A stretch of DNA of 34,043 nt, taken from Nemertoderma westbladi (Eukaryota > Xenacoelomorpha > Nemertodermatida > Nemertodermatidae). The stretch is from the NCBI GenBank assembly GCA_032718475.1, contig JAUCBJ010005283.1:1-34043 (forward strand), read 5' to 3'. The first letter of the stretch is position 1. The number at the start of each line of letters is the position of its first letter. The notes under the pieces were generated by a model. The model saw only the letters and a program-made list of their open reading frames with translations, made no database searches and was not told the DNA's origin. The position numbers and the translations under genes are program-made. Below, piece by piece: positions 11,101 through 19,707 of the stretch.

Positions 11101-11331
11101 TATCAAGGGATTTACATTGAGGAGCTGTGTAACTGCATCGATAATATGGCGATGAGACATGATTTGATATCAATTCTGACTGAAGTAAATCTGAAAATTT
11201 CTAACAGAGCTTTTTCGGATCTACCAAAACAGATCCCTCTTGTAAAAACCACTTTGTCAAAACAAGTGTATTTATACAAGCATGATCAAGGGCGACCATT
11301 GACTACAAAGGAAATAGGAGGGAAAAATTGA
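8194..11331 (+). CDS. Double caspase-like domain protein with central WD40 propeller (CASc-WD40-pseudoCASc)
   Basis: A single-exon frame of 1045 codons; the first ATG has a favourable context (ACAATGG). Residues ~14-242 form a complete caspase-like domain: strand RKICLIVN, catalytic-His motif SHG (His98) and catalytic-Cys motif EACQS (Cys143, cf. QACRG), then a p10-like part with CSPGE. Residues ~255-570 read as WD40 repeats (GGVVIWDI, SPDGRKLVSCADKWLTIWN, TPDGRYI). Residues ~570-785 are a D/E/H/N-rich linker with degenerate repeats around K-x-Y. Residues ~788-1030 are a second caspase-like domain (GFCLIINNHNF, THG with His872, KPKIFF, AHSTSPGHVS, DLISILTEVN), but the Cys motif is DAGMV, so Gly915 replaces the nucleophile. 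The S1-pocket Arg is not evident in either domain. Caspases cleave after Asp; WD40 domains bind partners, as in Apaf-1. Inference: a scaffolded, partly pseudoenzymatic regulator of death or immune signalling. The intronless structure could also reflect retroposition. Confidence 0.85.
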   Translation: MEYLEHPYRITRNGRKICLIVNITKYLKTTDDRSKGSIPDVEHVKKVFGDQLHCEIVEFKPENNGFITRDHLVSGMTSFRNNDCLKDIECLFVFLMSHGRRGLLTCSDQEQVPIRAIINLFSNDCLSLRLPVAKPRIFFVEACQSNVGNYDEVDMDINGLKFNHIALAMGCSPGETLPLYNDQGSLFISTVCETISYMIQNHKRGEIKTLFAKLKSEPLLYGQEGQVMNPRVTDNLLQNLYFINFVQSVSKFRIDSLCEVHFNGAEKYLKCGINGIGIFEKSTEDVLQLPIPSHQGLITSCALSQSNNRVAGCSQNGGVVIWDIGCYPPTILYDITHSQINMNMENENLINQPVLTPRRAVFNPTNDSIIATSHIDGSCTIIHLAGQHFLHMTWRLHDNGGVFDIAYSPDGRKLVSCADKWLTIWNMEGVPMALPKKIASSFFATTSLLCVRWTPDGRYIITISEGEFTVYCYDIERKEIVWKKPIDATRIAIHEFGDILAVGGSLGIYLLKTATGEQLRKVSEEENAALSGLEFLRGNLLIGWSIGVVLEYNMETLFLKNEKNPQDILYLQSDSFKGYSSHLNGQDSEFKSNQGGYTYADKYVVKNDTVKVYSTHPDQHDSESFKNSHAHDDEHINETNIVKAYHACNDEHSDECDFAKEYPILDNDHYAGRGNGTECLTQDDDGCQKQHRHRPIWINHMPPKISLRALPKLNQPEINLHKQMFYETTREVFKYMAPADPYIESEHKTKYSREIIGLQENSNLPDSYDHGADQHLQFNVQEYDMDKFPHGFCLIINNHNFTSLSPDGVILEDIVGSDENVARIDNTFKKLGYRVMRHNDLTAHDLDKVLYSVSKDPTLKDCNSFVCFVMTHGRDEFLYGCDGIPIEIRQVTSHFNSLLCPQLARKPKIFFLDAGMVSALIPAMTRVDKDLFKITQRLEERPSRREESQHVGDESDLLIAHSTSPGHVSYQGIYIEELCNCIDNMAMRHDLISILTEVNLKISNRAFSDLPKQIPLVKTTLSKQVYLYKHDQGRPLTTKEIGGKN

Positions 11332-11607
11332 GGCAAATCCCCCCGACCCGCATTGTGCGTCTCATGGTCGCGCCCATTCATGATATCCTTCATGATATTA
11401 TAGACAACATGATTGGATTAATGCTTATTGTACGGCGACATAATGCTTTATGTATAATGAATTATGTTAAATGGATGATACGATGGCATATTCCTTAATA
11501 TTAATTGGAAGAGTCGGAATGATCGTAGATTTATATATATTTATATTTTATTTATATATTATTTATATATATTCGGTCTATTTATATTATTTTACGACTT
11601 TTTGCGA

Positions 11608-11613
11608 AATAAA
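11608..11613 (+). terminator. Candidate poly(A) signal of the caspase-like gene
   Basis: A canonical AATAAA lies 277 bases after the TGA of the caspase-like gene, following an AT-rich 3' region with a TTTATATA-rich low-complexity stretch (about 11528-11592). It is the first clear AATAAA downstream on this strand. The assignment is by position only. Confidence 0.45.
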
Positions 11614-12286
11614 CTATTGTGCATAATTATTGTGCAAGCCACAAAGTTCACGTATTCTTATCGAACTGGTATTGTTCGGGGAGGGCGGGTTAATTTTTGT
11701 AAATAATTGTAGTTATTGTCGATATGGTCGTTGTCAATTTTCACTGTCGTTACGATTTTGACATGCTAAGAAGTTTGTGATAAGTGGAATTTGTGACAAC
11801 ACCCAAAAATGGTCTCAGCCTCAGTAAAATAAAAAACAGCAGACCAGTAAAAAATGACTGCAAAGAAATTTAATAACAATAAATCGCAGACCTAAAAGTA
11901 ATTCTGCCAAGTTTCTGCTCAACATTTTGCAGGCAAATCGCAGGAAAACAGTCAAAGTCTGGAGACAACTCACAAATGTCGGGCCAACACTCAAATCATG
12001 TAAAACAAGTGTTCTACAATAAAGTTCTTCAGATAACGTGTATAGGCGATGCCTACACAACACAGTGTTGTATGTAGTTCTGTTCTTTAGTGCTGCATTG
12101 TCCAGTGTCAGCAGAGTGTATACTTTGCGAGCTTTGCATGTTTCAACCCTGTTTCAACCGCTGTCTGCATGTTGGTCTATCCGTCGCCGAATGTTTAAAT
12201 TTTAATAACAATTTCGAATGGAATTCTGAAAATAATAACTCAGAAAAAGGAAAATTTGTTTTACGTTTTTACGATTACATAATTAC
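11614..12286. other. Intergenic, no gene recognised
   Basis: Short open frames on both strands here have no recognisable domains. The sequence is ordinary AT-rich intergenic DNA up to the CR1/Jockey-like remnant that follows. Confidence 0.5.
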
Positions 12287-12399
12287 ATGATTTTGAGTGT
12301 TGTTCTGACATTTGAAGTTTGTCCCCAGCCGTTTGCCTGTCGAAGCTTGGCAGAAATTACTATTAAGTCTGCGATCTTGATTACAAACTGGTCAGATAA

Positions 12400-13077
12400 C
12401 TTAGTATATGAAAATACGATTGCAAATATAATCGAAAGTTCTATTGAGAAAAATTTAAAGATTAATCCTAAGAAGTCAGAGGAGCTTTGCTTCATACCTC
12501 GAAACTTACAAAAGGAGCTACTGCTTGATATTTCTGCATCACGTATTGTAATTGATGGTAAATGTGTTCCACGTCCCACAGCGGTAAAATATTTAGGTGT
12601 ATTTATTTCCCAAGATTTATCGTGGAACCAGCATGTCAATCATGTTGTTCATAAAGCTAATTACTCAGTGCGACAATTTAGCTTTATAGTTCGATTTTTA
12701 ACTGAGAGAACGGCTATATTCATTTTTAACACATATATTTTACCGATTTATACATACTGTGCTGTTGCCTGGGTACCGAATATTACTGAAAAGCTGCGGA
12801 AAAAATTACGTAGGCCGATTTCACTATTTGCCAAACATTCAAAAGTTAATAAACAGATGCTTTTGATATTGTAAATGGTTGTTATAAAGGTATTTTTAAG
12901 AAAATGGTCGATAAAATTATAGATTCAAAAGATCATCCGTTGCATAAATCGTTGTTAGCACATACCTCTAGAAATGTCTCAACTAGGAACAATTTTGCCA
13001 TATCTTACTGTCGTACTCACAATTATAGAAACTCTTTTATACCAACTGCACTGCGTTTTCTATCTTTTCGGCCATAG
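12400..13077 (+). pseudogene. C-terminal RT fragment of a CR1/Jockey-like non-LTR retrotransposon
   Basis: The open piece 12287-12874 contains LKINPKKSE, VKYLGVFISQDLSWNQHV and YILPIYTYCAVAW, the thumb-region signature that follows the YADD active site in Jockey/CR1-type elements. After a stop and a frame change it continues in another frame at about 12870-13077 with SLLAHTSRNVSTRNNFAI, CRTHNYRNSFIPTALRFL and a stop, matching the usual C-terminus of these proteins (R-T-x-x-x-x-N-S-F-I-P). The palm with the catalytic aspartates is absent, so the copy is 5'-truncated and dead. It differs from families A and B, which use FADD and end in (TAG)n. Confidence 0.75.
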
Positions 13078-14589
13078 TACCTTGTTTTACTTTGATTATC
13101 TTTTTTTTAGAAAATACCGTTTTCATTTTTATTTGACTAGTATAATTCTAATTTTTGTAATATCTGCATCATTATATGAACTCATTTCCTGCCATATATA
13201 TAGTTTTTATATATCTGCCTTATATGAACTGTCCCAACTTGTTGAATATCATAGTACTTAATGATTGGTTCGATGTTAGCTTTTAAAGTGTGCATATTTT
13301 AATATTTTGAAATTTTTAATCGATCACGGTATTAGAACTTAATCTACATAGCGTATTTTGTAATCACATACATTTCTTTTTACTTTAATTGCTTGATGTG
13401 TATTAATAATATTCCTCTTTATATATCCATATACGGGAATAAAAGCCAATATTAATAATAATAATAATCTACTGTTATTCACATTGTTTGTTTTGTGTGT
13501 TTTGTCACAAATTTCAACTATCATCCTGTTAAAAATTGAATACTCCATCTGAAGTTCATAAGTCTTCCTATAGAGAGCGAAATATCTTAAAGTGAAAACT
13601 GACTCCCATACCATCATGTTCATGTACGATTGACCTTTGGCAGATATGTATAGACTCCTTGCTGCGTCTTTGTGTGGGAACGCCGTTCAATCTTCAGTTA
13701 TAAAATTTGCTGCTGGAGGACGAAATGTCTGAATTAAAAACCTTCCCCGATTTCATATTATTGTTTATAATCCTTTATTCTTGTTTGCTACATGGCCCAT
13801 ATACTCTAGCTAGACACCAGTTTGAGGAGCTTATATTTTGCTTATAATACTTCGGAGGTGATATTTATTTAAAATATATTTATCTTATCTTATCTCTTTA
13901 TCTTTATGTAAGACTACGAGTCTATCACTTGTGAGTTACTCGCAATTCACAGTATTACGCATTTATATTTTATACATATTTATTTATTCACCTTTTCACA
14001 CGGCCCAAGAGATGGTCGCGGAAAAGTAAACATTTCCGAAGTTGGTAAGGTTCTCTTCATTTATATTCTACGGAAGTTGGTAAGGTTCAAATCATGTTTT
14101 GGTCCTTAGTTCTATTCTGTTTTGTTAACAAAGTTTACTAAAAGTAAACGTTTTGGCATTTTTAACTCTTAATTTCATTTTTAATTCACTATATAAAATA
14201 ATATATGAATATAAATTAAAGAATCAGGAAGTTATAGAGGCGAGTTTTTCAAACAAAAACAATAATCAATTTCTTTAAAAAATGAATGGAAAGAAATATG
14301 GTACAGCTAAATATGCGGGCTTTTCTGACAAAAAGTAAAAATTAAAAAGAAAACTAATTACAAACTATAGTAATGAGGATTATCGGTTTGCACTAAGTCA
14401 GATAGCAACATAGCGCCCCATATGTCACGGCCAGCCATAAACTTTCCTAAGTCATCCATGCTGTGACAGCACACAATGTTCTGTACAAGTTGATCCTGCC
14501 AGCGGAATCAGTACCAAGCACGGCGTCATCCCTGCAGGGTGGCGCTGGTTCTTGGCAATTCGATTTTGCCATAGTTGAATACTATTCAA
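13078..14589. other. AT-rich intergenic DNA with minor repeats
   Basis: No gene was recognised. The stretch holds a TATCT-type microsatellite at about 13880-13905 and a 16-bp direct repeat GAAGTTGGTAAGGTTC at 14038-14053 and 14073-14088. An ATAATA tract lies at about 13452-13468. The first part may be the 3' UTR of the preceding retrotransposon fragment. Confidence 0.5.
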
Positions 14590-14970
14590 TAGCTTATGTG
14601 TGCATCATATCCAATTATGTGCAACCTGCTCAGCATCAAGGTATACAGTATGTACCATCCAGAGACCTGGTGTTTTCAGCAATTAGACCCCAGCTTGGGC
14701 TCCCATAGAGCAGCTCAGGCAGATCATCAGCACGGAAAATACCTTAAGAGAATGACATCATATCACAACTCCTTAAGATTCTCGATAACTGGCAGATGGT
14801 AGACCACTGAGACAAGGCTTCCCCAATGCGATTTCGCCACCCATCCAACCCTTTAGCCAAGATAGCAGAGGTCATTCATATTAGATTTCTGCAGAAGTCC
14901 ATCCAGCGATTGAATGTTATCACGACCAATTTTGTCTGCTCATCTGGGTCCGTGTTTACTGTCGGATCCG
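14590..14970 (-). pseudogene. Decayed minus-strand fragment of family A retrotransposon
   Basis: The reverse complement of 14654-14716 closely matches the family A sequence coding for LLYGSPCWALTAEDTKSLDG (1156-1210 in copy 1). Further upstream on the minus strand (about 14880-14905) the block for DFCYLG is recognisable, and on the other side a block near ATGCACACAT matches the following part. Frames are broken throughout. It is an old, oppositely oriented copy of the thumb/C-terminal region, visible at DNA level but giving no useful open frame. The small forward frames over it are not genes. Confidence 0.65.
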
Positions 14971-15444
14971 TAAGTGATTCATTTAAGAGCAGCGTGGACA
15001 CATGGACGATATCTGTGCGAGAAGGGATTACGTACAGAGACAATTGGTAAGTCATCCTCGGTGTTTGCTGACATTATCTTATTTTATTGGTCTTTGTTTC
15101 GAATCACATTGATTTCGTCATATTTGTATAGTGAGTGATTACAATTATTCAACCAAAGTCATGTCTATATTTAATTGTGACGCGGTGACATACTGGGCAT
15201 AGAAAGCAATTGTGTGGCGTAACTGTGAAACTGAGAATTAATATCGCACTGCGATATAAAGTTGGGAAAATGTTGCACTGCGTGATTTGGTAGTGCAAAA
15301 CAAATTCCACAGAAATAAATATAAAGAATAGTATTAGCTTGTTATTTTATCGGCGCGACTTATATAGGGCGGGTCGAGTAAATCCATTGTCGAGCACCCA
15401 TGCGGCACCCCCTAAGAAACATGAGGGACAATCAAATGGTGAGG
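14971..15444. other. No recognisable gene
   Basis: Flanking DNA between the decayed family A fragment and the Penelope-like element. No motifs or long frames are seen. Its right edge holds the left copy of the 12-bp direct repeat that frames the Penelope-like element. Confidence 0.45.
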
Positions 15445-15456
15445 AAAATGTTGTCA

Positions 15457-15540
15457 TTGTATACAAAGGTTAAAGCTGACCGGGCAGTGACGTGAAAAAA
15501 TTATCGTGGTATAAGGTTATATTTCGACCACAGGCCTTTA
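15457..15540. repeat. Left inverted terminal repeat of the Penelope-like element
   Basis: Begins TTGTATACAAAGGTTAAAGC and ends in AGGCCTTTA. It is the imperfect reverse complement of 16721-16808. Both copies share AAAGCTGACCG, CAGTGA, GTGAAAAAATTAT and TGGTATAAGGTTATAT, so the match is clear despite small indels. Confidence 0.85.
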
Positions 15541-15629
15541 TTCAAACCCAAACTGCCTGACTAGAGATAAAAATTAGGGCTAAATACAGAAGTGCAGAAT
15601 AGGGAACAAATATAAAATAATTATAAAGT

Positions 15630-16618
15630 TTAAATTTGCCGCCAAATATAATATATACAGTAATAATACCATCCTTTATCATAGGGTTGAGGATACTGTG
15701 TGTTTATGGTGGGGCGTAGTAGCTGAATATATGTTTTTTCTTTGAGTTTCCGATCTGCCCAATCCTTCCCTCGGGCAAGAATACTGGCTCGAAAAGGATG
15801 GGGGTGGTTGGTGTTATGTGGGTGTTTGTCTCTGTAATGGGGGTTTACATTGGTGTTGTTGGTGCCGGTTTGGGAGGTGCAGTTATGTTGGGTTTGTGTG
15901 GTGTGGGGGAGGAGGGTGGGGACTGATGGGTGGGGGTTTCCGGGTTTGATTTTTCGGATGGCATTCGAGTGCTGAGAGATCCGTCCCCTGGCTGGGCCGC
16001 AGGTTTCTCCTACGTAGTCATCGGTACACAAGTTATACTTTAAGTGGTAGATGATGTTCTTTATCGTGCAAGTCTTGATCCCATTATTACATGTATAGCA
16101 ACGGACACTCTGTGGGGCTGGGCATTTGGCCGATCTAATAAGTATGTCGCGAAGTTTCGGGCTTGAGGTGGGCACGACCCTAGTTCGGTTCCCGAGTGTG
16201 GATGCTCGTACCGCGGCCTATTTTTGGGTCTCTCCTTTTTACGTGGGTGGAGTGCTTGTTGTGTTAGTTTGGTGATAGTTTCTTTCGGCCATTCATTCCG
16301 CGCTAGGATATGTTGTACTTTGAGAATGCTTCTATTGCGCCCTTCCTTTGTATTGGAGTTCCTAATGGCTCTGTTAATAAAATTTCGCTCTGTACTGTAT
16401 AAGGTAGTGGAGGGATGGCGGCTGTTGAAATTAATGGTTACTTCGGCACTAGCTGGTTTTATATATAGTTCACAGTTAATTGTGCCTTCATTACTGATCG
16501 ATGTCCAGACATCGAGGAATGCCAGGCCGTCGTCATAGGATTTGTCTACGGTATATTTAATAGTTCGGTGGCGGCTGTTGAGGTAGTCCATAAACTGCTT
16601 CCTATAAATTGTAAGTAT
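15630..16618 (-). pseudogene. Penelope-like RT C-terminus and GIY-YIG endonuclease, frameshifted
   Basis: The upstream frame (16591-16061) has LNSRHRTIKYTVDKS, LAFLDV, ELYIKPAS and NFNSRHP, the pattern after the catalytic motifs in Penelope-like RTs (LNSLHP...F-L-D-V...Y-R-K-P...S-H-P). The downstream frame (16175-15630) has the Cys-rich linker CPAPQSVRCYTCNN and a GIY-YIG-type core, IIYHLKYN then DDYVGETCGPARGRISQHS, with the nuclease Tyr and Arg visible. One frameshift near 16175-16190 separates them. The catalytic RT aspartates lie upstream and are lost. In intact elements the nuclease nicks DNA for target-primed synthesis. As it stands this copy cannot make a full protein. Confidence 0.85.
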
Positions 16619-16720
16619 ATAAATAAAATAGTATATAATACTTAATATAAATAATTATAAATAATAATAATAATAATATAACTATATAATAACTATAATA
16701 ATAAATAATTAATTGCTTAA

Positions 16721-16808
16721 TAAAGGCCTGTTAATGTAACCTATATAACCTTATACCACAATAATTTTTTCACTCACTGCACGGTCAGCTTTACCCTTTT
16801 GTATACAA
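16721..16808. repeat. Right inverted terminal repeat of the Penelope-like element
   Basis: Reverse-complement partner of 15457-15540, running from TAAAGGCCTG to GTATACAA on the plus strand. It carries a few extra bases relative to the left copy near AACCTATATAACC. Confidence 0.85.
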
Positions 16809-16994
16809 ATACAGCAACAGTGACAGGGGCACACACATACTTAAAAAATGTTGTCAAATTTTCGTGATCCTGTGCCTTCTGTTGCTATGGCGATGTTGAT
16901 ATAAGTTTGTTGCGAATTGTTGCGACGCATTCCATCCTACAGTTGTGAATACCACTTATTTCGGATTCACCAAAAAATCTTTTATGATTCCTTT

Positions 16995-17252
16995 TACATG
17001 GATAGCTACTGTAGCTGTTTACACATGACTACAAAGGGCAGCACTAAATATCAGTTGGGGAAAACATTTTGTAAAAGCTATATCGTCCAATATCACCTGT
17101 ATCAACCACTCACGGTGAACAAAGATTAAGATTCAGTGGGCCCTTTTGGAGAAATAAAAATGAGGTCATACCAGATGTACTTTTTTGGCAACCAACACAA
17201 AAGGAAAGCCAACAAAAGATATACTGGACTTGTGAGAAAAGAAATTGCGACA
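16995..17252 (+). pseudogene. Decayed 3' fragment of family B non-LTR retrotransposon
   Basis: This stretch aligns base by base with the 3' part of the family B element at 22370-22665. Shared blocks include CACCTGTATCAACCAC, GATTAAGAT-CAGTGGGC, GAGGTCATACCAGAT and GAAATTGCGACAAC. Many substitutions and small deletions break every frame, so it is much older than the other copy. It lies next to the Penelope-like element with about 140 bases between them. Confidence 0.75.
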
Positions 17253-17772
17253 ACCTAAAACAATAAGGGGGAATCTGATGAACCGCATCTGCACTGTCAA
17301 CTCGTCACCTTCACGGCATATACATTTTTGGGTTCTAAGTCACTTCCCCCCGGATACCCCCCCACCCCCCACCCCAACGGGCTGTTCCCCTCGTCAAAGT
17401 GAGACACTTCCCCCGGATACTTCCCACCAGACACCACCCCCCCCCCCGGACACTTCCCCCCAGTTAAAATGTCAAAATTAATCTTGCATCAAAGCAATAA
17501 AAAAGTCACCCATCTTAGCAGCCATACAAGTTGTATCTTGTCATAGTCAAGTTTTTTCAAAATTATAAAAGAAACAATTTTATAGTCAAATTTTGATTGT
17601 TTTTGATTGATTATTGAGGGGGCTGCCGCCCCCAAACCCCGCTTTTCCTTGTGTGACCGTGGTAAAAGACTTTAAAACTATTTTGCAATAATTAATTCAT
17701 GTTTGTATCATCAGATAATAAATCTAAGCCAAAAGTAGGAACTGCATTGAATGCATATACTGTATATATACT
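17253..17772. other. C-rich low-complexity tract and G/C hairpin, no gene
   Basis: Bases 17341-17463 consist of poly-C runs with repeated CACTTCCCCC and GGATAC words; the minus strand would be rich in G-runs able to form quadruplexes. Further on, GGGGGC-tgcc-GCCCCC at 17618-17633 forms a tight hairpin followed by AAACCCC. No coding content was recognised; an open frame over the C-rich tract has proline-rich low-complexity output only. Confidence 0.6.
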
Positions 17773-17775
17773 GGT

Positions 17776-18700
17776 ATGGTAATGTTGGACCTACAAAAGG
17801 CTTTCGATACTGTAGATCATGAAATTCTGCTTGGTAAGTTAGGCCTGATGGGTGTAGGTTCTATAGACTGGTTCAAGTCCTACCTGTCAGACAGAGGTCA
17901 AACTGTAGTCATTAGCAAATCGCAGTCTACTGTACAAGAGATTACCTGTGGTGTACCGCAAGGTAGCATATTAGGTCCTCTGCTTTTTGTATGCTATGTA
18001 AATGATATGATAAGTAGTATAGATCCCGATTTTAAACTCATTTTATATGCCGACGACAGTGCTCTTATTTTCTCTCATAAAGATCCTATCCATATTTCCC
18101 AAAAGTTAAGTGCAGTTCTGGAATCCTGTAATGAGTGGTTGGTTGATAATAAGCTATCCATTCACTACGGTAAGACTGAAAGTATTTTGTTTGGTTCCAA
18201 AAGAAAGTTAAAGAAGGTAAATAAGTTTGAAGTCACTAGTAATGGACATAAGATTGAAAATAAAAAGGAAGTTAAATATTTAGGCGCCACATTGGATAAC
18301 TGCTTATCAGGAGAAAGCACAGTGAAAAATATTTTCTCGAAAGTTAACAGTTGGCTTAGGTTTCTATACAGAAATAAAAATAGTTTAAACACCGACTCCC
18401 GCAAGTTACTTTGCTCTTCTTTAATACAGTGCCACATGGATTATGCGTGCTCTTCTTGGTATGAAGGCTTAACCAAACAGCTCAAATGTAAATTACAAGT
18501 AGCTCAGAATAAAGTAGTACGATTTATTAAAGACTACAAACCTAGGCACCACCTAACTCCAGATGACTTTTCTGGATCTGGACTACTTAACTTAGATAGT
18601 AGAGTTAAGCAGCTACGCCTTAACCATGTGCATAAAGTGTATAATGGTAAATGTCCCAATTACCTAAAACAAAAATTCACCCCTCTTTGTACAACCCCCA
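17776..18700 (+). pseudogene. Jockey/CR1-like reverse transcriptase, truncated at both ends
   Basis: One continuous frame encodes the RT palm from motif A ([16 protein letters not shown]) through motif B ([13 protein letters not shown]) to the active site YADD in ILYADDSAL, then [28 protein letters not shown] and [10 protein letters not shown]. All catalytic motifs are present and the frame is intact, so it is fairly young. The upstream endonuclease and RT fingers are missing. After [13 protein letters not shown] (about 18680) the similarity ends and the last codons to 18747 are read from unrelated DNA, so the C-terminal tail is lost too. The family is distinct from A and B (YADD and PQG instead of FADD and LQG). 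It may relate to the fragment at 12.4 kb, but the two hardly overlap, so this cannot be judged here. Confidence 0.85.
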
Positions 18701-19674
18701 TTCTGGGGACCGTTATTTCTATCGGTCGGTTTTGGGGTCGATATTGATTCCCTTATAACTTCTTTGTTCTTGGTTTAAATTAAATTACTTTGGCACCAAT
18801 AGACTCAGGAGACCATTTTACGTTTTTCTATTGTTTCAAAATTTATTAACTCTAAAGATTGCTAATTTGTTACTCATGGGTTGAAGTGGGGACCTCAAAC
18901 ATACACATTTCACTGGTGTGTTTAAGTTTTTGTCCAATCACGATCCGGTCCCCAGTGTGATTGAGCACATTTCAGGTAGAGTTTACACAATCATTAACTC
19001 TACCGAATGTTAAACATTAAACAATGTGCTGCTGTGACAGACGATATGTGATTGGATAACAAATAATGTTCTGGAATATTCTTGAGAAATAGAAAGGGTT
19101 CAATGGGAAGCCATAATCTTCAAATCCTTGAATTCGTAACTAACTCGGCAATATGATTTTGATTGCGTACTGAATGTGTGAGGAAATAATACGTAGATTT
19201 CATTTTTGCCACTAATTTTAACTACATATTTTAATATTTTTATTGCTATTTGTGATAATAATCAAAATAACCAATGAACTTGAAATAAATAATTAACTAA
19301 ACCTAAGAAACATTCATTTAATTTCGCAGTATGTAGTGCCTAACATGATGTTCGTAACATTATTACAGTCAGATAATATAGTCAAATCCTTTAATTCTGA
19401 ATTACTTAATATTATATAAGAAGAAAACAATACATGTATTATTTCGTTTCAAAAATTTATATTTTAATAAGCGATTCATTTATTTCGTACTGAATATGGA
19501 GAAAAAATGATGTTGATGTAGATTTCATTTTAGCTACCAATTCATTCCGGGGACGTCCCCGGATTGTAAATCGTCCCCGGTTTGTCGTTGTGTATTCATG
19601 CAATTGTCCCCGGTATGAATCAGGTACAACGTAATCCTGTGTAATCCGTATGTAATGTATATTTTTGAATACAT
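18701..19674. other. Non-coding stretch with GTCCCC motifs and a diverged direct repeat
   Basis: No gene was recognised. Words of the GGGGAC/GTCCCC type recur at about 18695, 18891, 18949 and in the cluster 19547-19612. A diverged direct repeat of about 57 bases (around 19166-19222 and 19485-19543) shares CGTACTGAAT and GTAGATTTCATTTT. The stretch ends at the start of the minisatellite region. Confidence 0.5.
19547..19562. repeat. Perfect 16-bp palindrome in a cluster of GTCCCCGG words
   Basis: CCGGGGACGTCCCCGG is fully self-complementary. GTCCCCGG recurs at 19574-19581 and 19605-19612. The palindrome's centre, GGGACGTCCC, fits the loose NF-kB half-site pattern GGGRNNYYCC, but a repeat-derived origin is just as possible. 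Confidence 0.8.
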
Positions 19675-19707
19675 ATGATTGCATTGCATGAACATATTAA
19701 AGAAGGG

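Larger units (their letters stand above)
15457..16844 (-). mobile_element. Short Penelope-like element with inverted terminal repeats and candidate 12-bp target duplication
   Basis: A minus-strand coding remnant (RT C-terminus plus GIY-YIG endonuclease) is enclosed by two copies of one ~85-bp sequence in inverted orientation, 15457-15540 and 16721-16808, with mostly substitutions and a few indels between them. Outside these lies a perfect 12-bp direct repeat AAAATGTTGTCA: 15445-15456, abutting the left repeat, and 16845-16856, 36 bases beyond the right one. Penelope-like elements commonly carry LTR-like repeats in direct or inverted arrangement. The body is heavily 5'-truncated: only the last part of the RT remains, and an ATAATA-rich tract (about 16619-16715) fills the space to the right repeat. 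Confidence 0.8.

Noticed and set aside
13339-13623. 94-codon minus-strand frame
   Set aside because: Crosses an ATAATA microsatellite, has no known domain and lies in retrotransposon-derived surroundings.
14480-14500. TTGATCCTGCCAG, identical to the start of eukaryotic 18S rRNA
   Set aside because: Only this short word matches; the following bases do not continue as 18S rRNA, and the surroundings are a decayed retrotransposon and unrelated DNA.
16224-16538. 104-codon plus-strand frame
   Set aside because: Antisense shadow of the Penelope-like reverse transcriptase remnant.
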